A stretch of 64,000 nucleotides of DNA. It comes from Rotaria macrura (taxonomy: Eukaryota; Rotifera; Eurotatoria; Philodinida; Philodinidae). A program made the position numbers and the translations under genes. The notes below the pieces were generated by a model that saw only the letters and a list, made by a program, of their open reading frames with translations, was not told the DNA's origin and ran no database searches. Below, piece after piece: positions 24,998-34,699 of the stretch. The stretch's first letter is position 1. Each line of letters starts with the position of its first letter. The stretch covers positions 124,001 to 188,000 of the forward strand of contig OENT01000027.1 in NCBI GenBank assembly GCA_900239685.1, given 5' to 3'.

Positions 24998-25588
24998 ATC
25001 AGAATAAGAAAAGAGAGAAAAATCATTGCTCAAACCAGAAGAAAATATGAAGGTATTCAAGATCGATCTCTTCCTCTTCTCTTCCTAAATCTATTGTAGT
25101 TAAATAGGTTGAATAAAAGGCAATGGAAAAGTATATAGAAAAAGCATGAATGTAAATAACACACCTTTATTCTCGTCATGTTGACTTCCGATTTTTTACA
25201 AAACTATTCTTTACATGTATGCTTTTCTCGCACAAATTGCTAATAAGTCTATTAACGAGATTTGATGAGAAGAAACAAAAAAAAAAGAAAGAAATCGAAG
25301 GTCAAACTATGTCATTAGATTACCCAACAAATGTTTCTTGTAAAGTCAATCGTTTTTATTTTGATAAGCATTTATGAGACTACTTAATAAGTTGTAATCA
25401 CATTGTACGCTTTAATTATGATAAGTTAAAACAACGAATCTCTCGTTTTCTTCTAAGCATTCGTGTTTGTTAATTAAAGTGTATAGAACGATAAGCATCC
25501 AGAAAAATGCCCTACTAATGAGCAGAGGATCTCTTTTAAATGCTACATATGTTCTCTCATCATAAATTCATCTCGGCATCTCAAAAAG

Positions 25589-25618
25589 ATATATATATAT
25601 ATATATATGTGTGTGTGT
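25589..25618. repeat. (AT)n(GT)n microsatellite
   Basis: An AT run of ten units passes directly into a GT run of five units. Confidence 0.95.
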
Positions 25619-25918
25619 AAGAGGAGCAAGAAAAAAATCATTTTTTCCTATTGTATTCAGTAATCTATTCAAGGACGAAAGCATCTGCTTATTTGTTTCT
25701 ATAATATTTCAATGCATGAAAAAAAAAACGCCAGCGTATAGTTATTGGCAAAATCATCATTATTAAAATGTCAATTCGTTTTCTTTTTCATTATACATGA
25801 ATAATTCATTAATCGAAAAAAAACTATTTTGTTCTATGAACCGAGTAAATATAAAACAGTGTTTATGAAGTTTGAAGAGTTCTTCTTCTATCTTGTTCTT
25901 CTTCATCATCTTCTTCGT

Positions 25919-26562
25919 TCAATGAAAGCATGGTTCAATGCATTTGCGCACGAGTTCTTCGAGATAACATTGATCGACATCGTCGAAATGAGCCTCAAAT
26001 TCACTATCAATATCCAATACACCTAATACTTCAGCTTGCTCATCATTTGACGATCCTCGAATGATGGGCACGACAATTTCAGACAATGAAGCCGATGAAC
26101 AAGCTACGAGAAAAGAAAACGAAAAGAAAATTTTCGATTGCACACACTAAGTTTATTTCCTACCGATATGTCCAGGAAATTCATGAACATTTTTTACGAC
26201 TATTGTTTTACGTTGTGCCCAACTTGTACCGCAAACACCTTTACTAAGTTGAATTCTCGTACAAGCCAATGGACCCTTGGGAAAAAAAAATAATCAATTC
26301 ATTCACATATAAAAAGTGAAATAAATATTTTAGTTAATAATCATCTTACTTGAAAAGGACCCAATACCAATTGATTCTCTTTTACTAAATAAAAACCAAC
26401 CCACCAAAATGAAAATACTTCTTTGAGCACAGCGCTAACATTAGCAAGATTGGCAATTAAATCATTCTCATGTTGAAATAAACTTTTTATTTCAACGATT
26501 ATTTGTTTATATTTTTCTTCTTTTGACGCATTTTTCTCAATGTGATCCAAACTTTCGGGCAT
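25919..26562 (-). CDS. msrC: Free methionine-(R)-sulfoxide reductase (fRMsr), GAF-domain enzyme
   Basis: Predicted 169-aa single-domain GAF enzyme that reduces free methionine-R-sulfoxide to methionine in the cytosol, using thioredoxin-type electrons. Exons on the minus strand: 26562-26350, 26275-26164, 26103-25919 (510 nt, two short introns, phases match). Family motifs are clear: NDLIANLANVSAVL, WVGFYLV, LVLGPFQGPLACTRI, GVCGTSW, FPGHIACSSASLSEIVVPI and LGVLDIDS. Three cysteines at residues 76, 86 and 110 have spacings of 10 and 24, identical to Cys84, Cys94 and Cys118 of the E. coli enzyme as I recall them, so catalysis should be intact. The family is common in bacteria, yeasts and some protists and is absent from vertebrates and most animals, so an intron-bearing copy in an animal context stands out. 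Confidence 0.93.
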
Positions 26563-26644
26563 GTTTTATTATCTAATATAACCTTTCATACACAAACACA
26601 CAATTTTATCTGTTCGTTTTAAACAAGAACAAAAAGCAAGGTTT

Positions 26645-27553
26645 CTATTCATTGGATGAATTTTTATCAGTATTTTGATGCAATGATTGTATTTGCAAGT
26701 AGAAATCTGGATCGAACATTGTTCTAATTTGTCGACACGGATCTGGTATTGAGCATGCAGTAATTGAACGTTGATTACAAGTCATTCTATATTTAGAAGA
26801 ACTAGATTTTTTAGAATAATTATTTTTTGATATAGTTGCTATAGATGAAGGTTTATAATGCATTTGACTAATCATTACTGTCGCCGTTGGTGGTAATCTT
26901 ACATTCTTTGTTATTACTGCACTGTGTGACGTATTGAGTTTCGTTTCATTTTTATTTGACATTAATTGCAATGAAATATTCGAAGATTTTTCAATAGGCT
27001 CACAAGTATTCGTGTGTATGTCGGTTTTTTTAGGGAAACCTTTCGACATTAATATTCGTTTCTTTGAAAGCATTGATGGCGAATCTGTTCTGTATGCTAT
27101 AGCTTTTCCAATGATTTGCGATGGTAAATCAAGGGATGTACATGAGTGGTGTCGTGTAAAATTATGACTATTAAAACGGAAACGTTTTCTTCGTAATGTT
27201 GATGGTGCAGATAATGAACGTCGTGAACGATGCATAGTTGATTTACCTGATAATAGTTCATTTTGATATGAAGATTGAATAGAATCTAAACTTGTATGAC
27301 GTCGAATCTTTGATAAAGACACTATCAATAGTGGTGAAGCAATTGGAAGCAATGATGTCAAATATGTTTGTAACTATGAAATAAAACAAAAGATTCACAT
27401 TCACTTATTTTCCAAGTGACAGAAACATTAGGAAGATATTCATATGCGATTAAGAATCGAATAGTATATTCGAATATTTTAATAAAATAAGAGATAATTA
27501 TTTCAAACGAATACTTGAAAATGAATTCTTTCGCGAATCGTCTCTGTTGCCAT
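26645..27553 (-). CDS. Basic Ser-rich protein of unknown function next to fRMsr
   Basis: Two-exon model on the minus strand: 27553-27515 and 27373-26645, 768 nt, 255 aa. The first exon gives MATETIRERIHFQ and joins in phase 0 to a hydrophobic stretch (YLTSLLPIASPLLIVSL) followed by a basic, Ser/Arg-rich body (RSRRSLSAPSTLRRKRF). It ends 82 bp upstream of the reductase start on the same strand. I recognise no domain. The hydrophobic stretch could be a short membrane anchor, but this is inference. An overlapping ATG in another frame of the first exon leads to no splice-supported protein. The long second exon is solid; the first exon is less certain. Confidence 0.6.
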
Positions 27554-27901
27554 GTCATGCTTACATTCTATGTTAACATTTTCGAATATGTTCTTTAGTA
27601 TATAGATCTTACGGTGAGGAATTTCTTTTTTTTTTAAATATTTCATTGAGATTAATTTATCTATTTTAATTAGACACGATTTGAAAAAGAAAATTTCTCG
27701 AAAGATATTTTTTTTCAATGAACATACATATAAAAATAGAAAATCTTTCTGACAAAAAGTAGTGCTGATTACACATATAAAAATGATAAACGAAGTGACC
27801 GAAAGAATTCGTTTATCAATAAGCAGGATATAGTGTGAATAGGATGAAGCTTTTTGTTAAGAAGAGAAAAGCGTAACAATGCAGGAAAGGGAAAATGAGT
27901 G

Positions 27902-30900
27902 TCAAGAGGGTATGCGTTGACGATGCTGAAAGGCAGCATCACGGATAAAGACGTTGCCGGAAGTAGGGTCACGCAAACGCACCAATGGTTTTGTATGATG
28001 AGGCTTTTCAATTGTTTCCGCATATTCTCGAGCCTAAAACAAAGAATATTTCATCAAAATATGAAAAGAACATTCATCTGATCGTATGATATTCATATAG
28101 AATAGAAAAACAATATATGTACAAATGATCACTGTAGCAAGTATATACATCAAAGAAAGCAGGTAGGTTAATATATGAATGAAAACCTATGTAACCATGT
28201 TACACCGTTTGGAATGTATACAAGTTACGCAAACAAATAATGAAATATTCAATTCATAGAATATTTTCAACTGGTTTTGTGTTCATATTTAAATTTTTAC
28301 AAGGATGCTCTCACCTCCTGTGTCAACAAAAAATAAGAGATCTAATTTCATCCGACTGCAAATATTTATACTTATGCATGCAAATAACAATTAGGAGTTT
28401 AAAGAGAAGAAAAAAAAAGAAAACATAATCAATAATTCATTTCATTAAACAGACATAACACGGATTTGTCTCATACCCGTTGATATTTTGGAACTGGTGG
28501 ATCACGATATTTTTGTTGTGCCGTATTGTTTAGACTACGCTTTTGTTCTTCAATTTTATATTGATTTGTTACATGTACAACTTTTGCATACGATTTTCTT
28601 CTTTTTTCGGCGTCAGCCTAATCAAAACGAAAATAATCAGAGAAAAAATTGAAAAACTAGAAAACAAAAGAAAAACTCTATCGAGCCAACTTTATCCTCG
28701 TTTATTTTATGATTGGTGGTATTTCCAAAGGCGGGACCAAAACCGCCGTTCCGTGCAAAACTTCTATATTCGTTCACAATTGTCTTACGGCCTGCTTTCT
28801 CATCTTGTAAACGACGTTGATGATGCTTATATGCATTTACATAGCTACCTGAATAAAACAATTGTGAAGACATTCCTCTCTTGATATAAGTAATGATGTA
28901 TTTTTTCCTACGAACCAGGGTCAGGTGCAGAAAGACCATAGAGATACTCATGAACGTTTACATTATTTCCATCATTAACATATTTAGTCTCATCCGAATA
29001 ATCATGATGTTGATGTGATAAAGGTGTTTTGGATTTACGTGCATCGGGTGTTTTAGATTTACGTGAACTATTTGCATTACTATAATGTTTATAGACAGGT
29101 GCCGGATTAGAATTACGGCTATTCCTTTCCGACAAATTTTCATTGATGACTGTTGATGGTGTTTGACGATTATGATCTACTATTTGTACGTGTCGTTTTT
29201 GATTCGTTTTAGAGTTATAGTTTTGTCCATTAGTCGAATACGTTTGACTACGATTAATAGTATGAGGTTTTGAAAGGCCGAGACTATTATTGTCATGATA
29301 CGATTCAAATTCATTTGTAGGATGAACGCTAATTGTTAAATTGAGACCATCTTCTGGATTAGCATGATGTCCGTATTGATCGTTGGTGGTTTTATAATAG
29401 GGAAGACCGGCTTTTAAAGAACGATCACCCATGACTTCATGATCTGGGTGTGCTTGAGAAGTAATACCTTGTGTTGGTCGTGCGTAAGTTGTTGATAATG
29501 GATAATTTGGATGATTACTTGTTGAATTTGGATATGCAGGAATGTAACGTGAATTGTACACTGTATTATGCCATAATGACTTAATAAATGAATTAGAACA
29601 ATCTACATAATTGGATGTACTCAATGGGATCAAAAAAATCTGTTTAATCAAATTTATTTTCAGTATTCTTTTTGCGCTGATGTCAATATTAATTAGAAGC
29701 CCAATAGTGATCCATATTGAGACTTTCAATTGCAGCTAAAAAATTTTCATGATGAAAATGTTTATCAATCATCAGTACGATAGAAATTTTGAATGATACA
29801 AACAAGAGATTTATCATTGCGTTTCATGTTGTTTGCATTGCTCAAAATATGCAATGTAATTAAACGAGTTTCGCTGAAATTTAATATCTATCTATTCCCG
29901 ACAATGTCTGTTTACTGACATATGTCACTCGTACTCGAGATGCTAGAGTTATTAATTCGAAGCTTTTTCATATAGAAATATGACTTTCATATCTTTGATA
30001 AGATTGTTGTATTTTGATGAAGAGAATTTATAGAAAGTCGTGTAACATTTCATTTTTTTTTACATTATTCTTATTTCTATTATTGAAGGCAATCGAAAAG
30101 AATTTTCAACAATGAAAAGTTCAATCTTTCGAAATCTTATCGATGAACTACTAGTAAAATTTTTTATTTACGAAAGAGTTAATAAAAAACAAAGATTCTC
30201 TCTCTCTCTTTTTTCAATATCATTCATTGATCGAGTACTGATTGTTATGGAAGAAAAAACGAGAAGAAAATTGAAACTAAACTATTTCGAAAAACTATCA
30301 ACGAAAAATGATTATATTGATTGTTATTAAAATACATTACTTGTTTGGGTATTTTTTTGTTGTTCACTTACCCAATCGGGACCTGTTTCTGGTGCACCGG
30401 GTAAATATGCTGTGCCCAACGTATGAGAATATATTGATGGAGTTGCGACCGTTGGTAATTTCCATGTTGGTGTCAAAAACGAATATTCAGCTTCAAGTTT
30501 TTTCATTTGTTGGCAATAGGATTGCTACAACACACATAAAAAAAACAAGACTTTCTGTATGTGTGTCTATGAAGAAATGTTTAATGTTAATTTTTAAAGT
30601 GTTTTATGCATTATGTTTACTTTTGACGAAAAGAAACCTTCTTTTTAGAGCACTTTTCACACTGCCTAATAAAACTCTATCTCTAATTAGATGAAATGAT
30701 CGATCTGGCAATAGACAGAAGAAAACGAACTCTTCAAATAAACATTATGAAACGAAGAAAAGAAATTTTCGATTGATCACGCCAAAAAATCAAAATCGAA
30801 CCATCCAATTATATTTAGGATTAGCTCGATTACTTAATAAATAAATGTCATGCTGCTGTTTAGCAACATCGGTAATGAAAAAAATTCCTTAACAAGAAAA

Positions 30901-31000
30901 AAGTCAGAATGAAGAAAAAAAATATACGTCAAGAAATCAAAGAGAACGATCGCGTATTGCGACCAATTTAAAATTATGTTGATGTAGAAATCCATCGTAA
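27902..31000 (-). CDS. Multi-exon gene of unknown function, possible ciliary (Jhy-like) C-terminal region; 5' end not found
   Basis: Seven phase-matched exons on the minus strand: 31000-30948, 30887-30802, 30524-30372, 29579-28916, 28848-28691, 28617-28477, 28033-27902. The model codes for about 460 residues ending in QHRQRIPS. The first listed exon starts in phase 2, so at least one upstream exon is missing; an in-frame Met (KLEAEY context) in the third exon is a fallback start. The middle is polar, low-complexity Asn/Ser/His/Tyr-rich sequence. The C-terminal part is basic and probably helical, with the pattern RRKSYAKVV and later AREYAETIEKPH. Repeated K/R-x-YA-x-x-I-x-KP patterns occur in ciliary proteins such as the Jhy family; this is a weak resemblance from memory, not a family assignment. 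It lies head-to-tail behind the gene ending at 31320. Confidence 0.6.
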
Positions 31001-31319
31001 CTACGTAAAAGAAGAAATTTTTTCTTTTTCCTTTCTTCTCTTATTGAATAAAAACAAGAAATTTTTTTGTATTGTTTTTCACATCTTCTCAAGTAATACG
31101 ACAACAAAAAGTTTTTTGTTCGAAATTGTCTAAGTGTATACGTTGATAATAGTGAAGAGATTCCTTCTTTTTTATTTTCTCAGTAAGCCTTTTCTTGTTT
31201 TCAATTAACATAACAAATAAAACTTTTAATTTATGTATTATATTAAAACAAGAAAAAAAGTAAAAAAAAAAAGAGAACTTCATACAAAAAATATGTATAT
31301 TTGTTCTTTATATGTATTC
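31001..31319. other. Spacer between two minus-strand genes, probably holding a missing first exon
   Basis: AT-rich sequence with several ATGs on the minus strand, but none opens a frame ending in a donor of the phase (2) required by the next exon at 31000. The true first exon of the downstream gene was not found. Confidence 0.35.
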
Positions 31320-34007
31320 TTATCGTTTTTTATATCGAGCACCTTCGAATGATTCAAGTGATTTTTCTTCACGTAAAGTAAATAAATCCTCGTCGATATC
31401 ACGAGGTTTTGTACGAATATTTTTTTGATCATAACTATTCGTATCATGACCGTTTTCATCTTCACTCATTGTTGCTCGGCCAGATGAATCAATATTTGCA
31501 TAGCGTACATTTTTCTTGGGCTTTTGTTTATGTTTACCATTTGTGTCATGATTTGATATGTCTTCATCTTCGTTTTCTGAAAAACGATTATTAATAGTTC
31601 GATCAGTACGTACTGTTGTACGACTAGTAATATTCGGTATTGATCGAGTACTACCACGAAAGTTGCCTGCTTGTTTCGGATGAGTTTTATTTGATGTTGA
31701 TCCTGAACCAAGTCGTTTCGACGTACGACTCGTCGTTTTCAAATCACTGTTATTCATTCGTTGACGTGGTGTTATGTTGCTCGTTTGTGAATCCTATTTA
31801 TATAGAAATAGGAAATGAATAGAATGACGTTGATAATAACCTGACTATCATCTGAAAGTGGAGCAGAATGAAGATATGATCGACTTGTTTCACCACCATA
31901 ATTGACTGCAAAATTTCGATATCGAACTCGCTCACCATACGATTTCGATTGATCGTAAAGTTGTTTCTATACATAGAAAAATAATCTCATGTTTTGTTTG
32001 TTATTTTTACAACAAAACATCAAACCTNTTGCTCGTTTGTGAATCCTATTTATATAGAAATAGGAAATGAATAGAATGACGTTGATAATAACCTGACTAT
32101 CATCTGAAAGTGGAGCAGAATGAAGATATGATCGACTTGTTTCACCACCATAATTGACTGCAAAATTTCGATATCGAACTCGCTCACCATACGATTTCGA
32201 TTGATCGTAAAGTTGTTTCTATACATAGAAAAATAATCTCATGTTTTGTTTGTTATTTTTACAACAAAACATCAAACCTTCTCTTCTCTTGATAGTGAAT
32301 AAATATTTCCTTTTTTAAGATCCATGAAATCGGACCATGGCGATGGTTTAACAGCATTTTGAAGTAATGCATCTTTCGTAGAGTGTCGAACATAATCACC
32401 ATAATGTAATCGTTTTGCAGTTTTTTCACTCTAGAAACAATACAATAGTGTCTATTAAAAAAAACAGATTAAAAAAACATTCCCAATTGATTTTACTATT
32501 CCTTTTTGTTGCTGTTCAGCACGATCTGCACGTAGTTTTTGAAGAGCTTCACGAAAACGTTCATCCGTATCTTTTTGAATATAATCTCGATGTGTTATTT
32601 CATTGTATAGATAGTATGGATGCATCGAGTCATACGGGTACTAAAAAGATGATGAAGAAATTTAATTAAAAACAAACAATCCTACTTGTATCGGTATATT
32701 TTTTCTCCACGACGTTGTTGTGATTGTTGGCGGTGGACGTTTTGGTATTGGCGGTTCATATCGATCGGATTTCCGTTGTGTTACATGTCTTGGATTTTTA
32801 GACGGTATTGTTGAATGTAGATTATCTTCAGTTAGTAAATGTCAATATAAAATAGATTTATTAACAACACTAGCTTACTTAGTGAACTTGCTAATTTACT
32901 TTTTGTTCCTTTGGAATTGTGAAATGATGAACTTACAGAATAATTATTTGTTGATGGCTTTCGAAAAAAATCCCCATCAAAAAGTGTATCAAAATATGAG
33001 TCCGGTGGAGCTTGATATGCTGAATCATGGGATTTTGCATCAGCCAATGGTTTTGTTTTACTCGCAAATCCTTTGTTCTCAACTTTCTTTGGTACAGCAG
33101 GTAATGCACGTGATGATCGTGATTTTTCTTTGTCTTTTTCTTGTTGAGCTTGAACTTGCTGTAGATGACCAATTTTAACTGACCATACTTGTTCCGCTAC
33201 TTTTTCATCGGCAGGTGATACTTTTTTTGTATCATTAACCCAAGCTTGAATGTCAATTGATCGTGATTGTTTATCAATGTCGGCAATAGTTGCATTTCGT
33301 TGAAGGAGAGGTGGCTGTTTTGCCAATGGTGGTTTTGGGGATTGTACTGGTGTTATATCTTGATTGAATTTTTCGTTTGTTAAATTTTTCGATGCACCTG
33401 TTGGAGGTAGAGTGCGTACCGTGGTTGGTTGTGTTTGTTGTTTCAATATTGATTTTTTTTTCATGTCATCTATATGCCCTTTCTGTTTTGTTTGTGGAGG
33501 ACTCCAAACAGATTTTTGTAGTTGATTGTTGTCCATATCATGTAACATTCTACTATAATTATCTTGATCATTAGAAAACATATTTATTGAACCGTATATA
33601 TTATTATTATTATCATGTATTGAGCGGGCTACACTTGATGCTGTATTTGTATTTGATGCTGTAGCAAGACTGTCGGAATATTCTGTTATGTCATTTAACG
33701 AAGCAAGGGAATCATTAATTGGAAGGGGTTTGCGAAAATTTTGTATTGTTGGATTTGTAAGGTTTGTTGTCGAAAAAACAGATGTAGAATTCGGTAGGGA
33801 ATATAATGGCGGATGATACGTTGTTAGATTATGACTGATTTGATTAAATGTTAAATCATTATTCAAGAAACGATCCGTAGTTCCATACGGCACTGATGAT
33901 TGATAAAGATTATCAAATGAAGTCCGATTAGCGAGATTATCAGTAAGAAAAGTTGAGGAACCATATGACGGTGGATACGCAGCTAGAAGGCTTGTTGCGT
34001 AGCTCAT
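31320..34007 (-). CDS. Large low-complexity protein of unknown function; exon duplicated by an assembly join
   Basis: Minus-strand exons: 34007-32879, 32825-32686, 32640-32497, 32430-32278, 32218-32093 and 31793-31320. A second identical copy of the fifth exon lies at 31966-31841. With the exon counted once the protein is 721 aa; with both copies it is 763 aa, and both keep frame because the exon is 126 nt in phase 0. The first half is Asn/Ser/Thr-rich, with a WVNDTKKVSPADEKVAEQVW segment. The middle is helical and charged (DERFREALQKLRADRAEQQQ). A compact stretch around YGDYVRHSTKDALLQ and WSDFMDLKKGNIYSLSREEK is the most globular-looking part. The tail is basic and acidic by turns. No family recognised; charge pattern and PPPT / PIPKRPPP motifs suggest a scaffold or cytoskeletal protein, which is inference. 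The donor at 32878 was chosen over a nearby alternative by strength and phase. Confidence 0.75.
31777..32279. repeat. Exact 251-bp direct repeat around one N (assembly join artefact)
   Basis: Bases 31777-32027 and 32029-32279 appear identical along their whole length, with the only ambiguous base of the window (N at 32028) between them. Each copy holds an exon tail, an intron and one complete 126-nt exon. Identity including introns, plus the single N, is what results when two overlapping contig ends are joined without merging. A real recent tandem duplication is the less likely alternative. Confidence 0.9.
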
Positions 34008-34699
34008 GATGCTTCGTTTTTAGTAAGTTTTTTCGGCGTCAATTAAGAAAGCAAACAGTACTGTGCAAAATTTTTTTCTTTTCTTTTTGTTTTTTTTTCT
34101 CTTTCACTTTGTGTACATGTGTTTGTATTATTCTCGACTAAAAAAACGACCGAATGCAAATCCTTTTAACATGAGATGTATTGCGCTTTTGTCAGTTGAA
34201 TTTGATTTATTTCAACAGACTACATGTAAAGATAAAAGTTAACTGTTGACGCATTTTTATGAAAATTCTTACGGATTGTTTATGTTGATGATTTAAAGAA
34301 AGATGAACAAAGGTTCATTGCGCTCTCCTTCGAATAGAAAAGAAAATTGAACACGCATTAGTTGTGACATGTATAATTGGATGCGTTGCCTTTTGTTCAA
34401 TGTTGATGATCAAATTACACTCTCAGTCAATAAGCATTTATTGTGTACACCATTTTTCCAAGGTCTTAACGTGTAAATTTAACGCTTAAGATGACTACTC
34501 TTGTTTTGTGCATATGACGAGACAGACAACATTATCAAATGACCTCAACAGCTGCGTCATCAATTCTATGTAAAGAAGTATTGAAATTTGAGAAGCTACA
34601 GAAAAAAGAATGGTCATTTGAATTTAAAAATATCTGATTGTCACCCACCTTTTCGGATATATTCATCATTCATTCATAAAGACAAACGCTCAACTGAAC
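34008..34699. promoter_or_regulatory. Divergent intergenic region between two genes
   Basis: About 690 bp between the start codon of the minus-strand gene at 34007 and that of the plus-strand EGF gene at 34700. It must hold both promoters. I see long T-runs and scattered AT-rich tracts but no motif that I can assign with confidence. Confidence 0.4.

Larger units (their letters stand above)
24373..25918. other. Intergenic stretch between the C1q gene and the reductase gene
   Basis: No gene seen. It contains a (GAA)10 run at 24968-24997 and an AT/GT microsatellite at 25589-25618, both listed separately. Confidence 0.5.
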
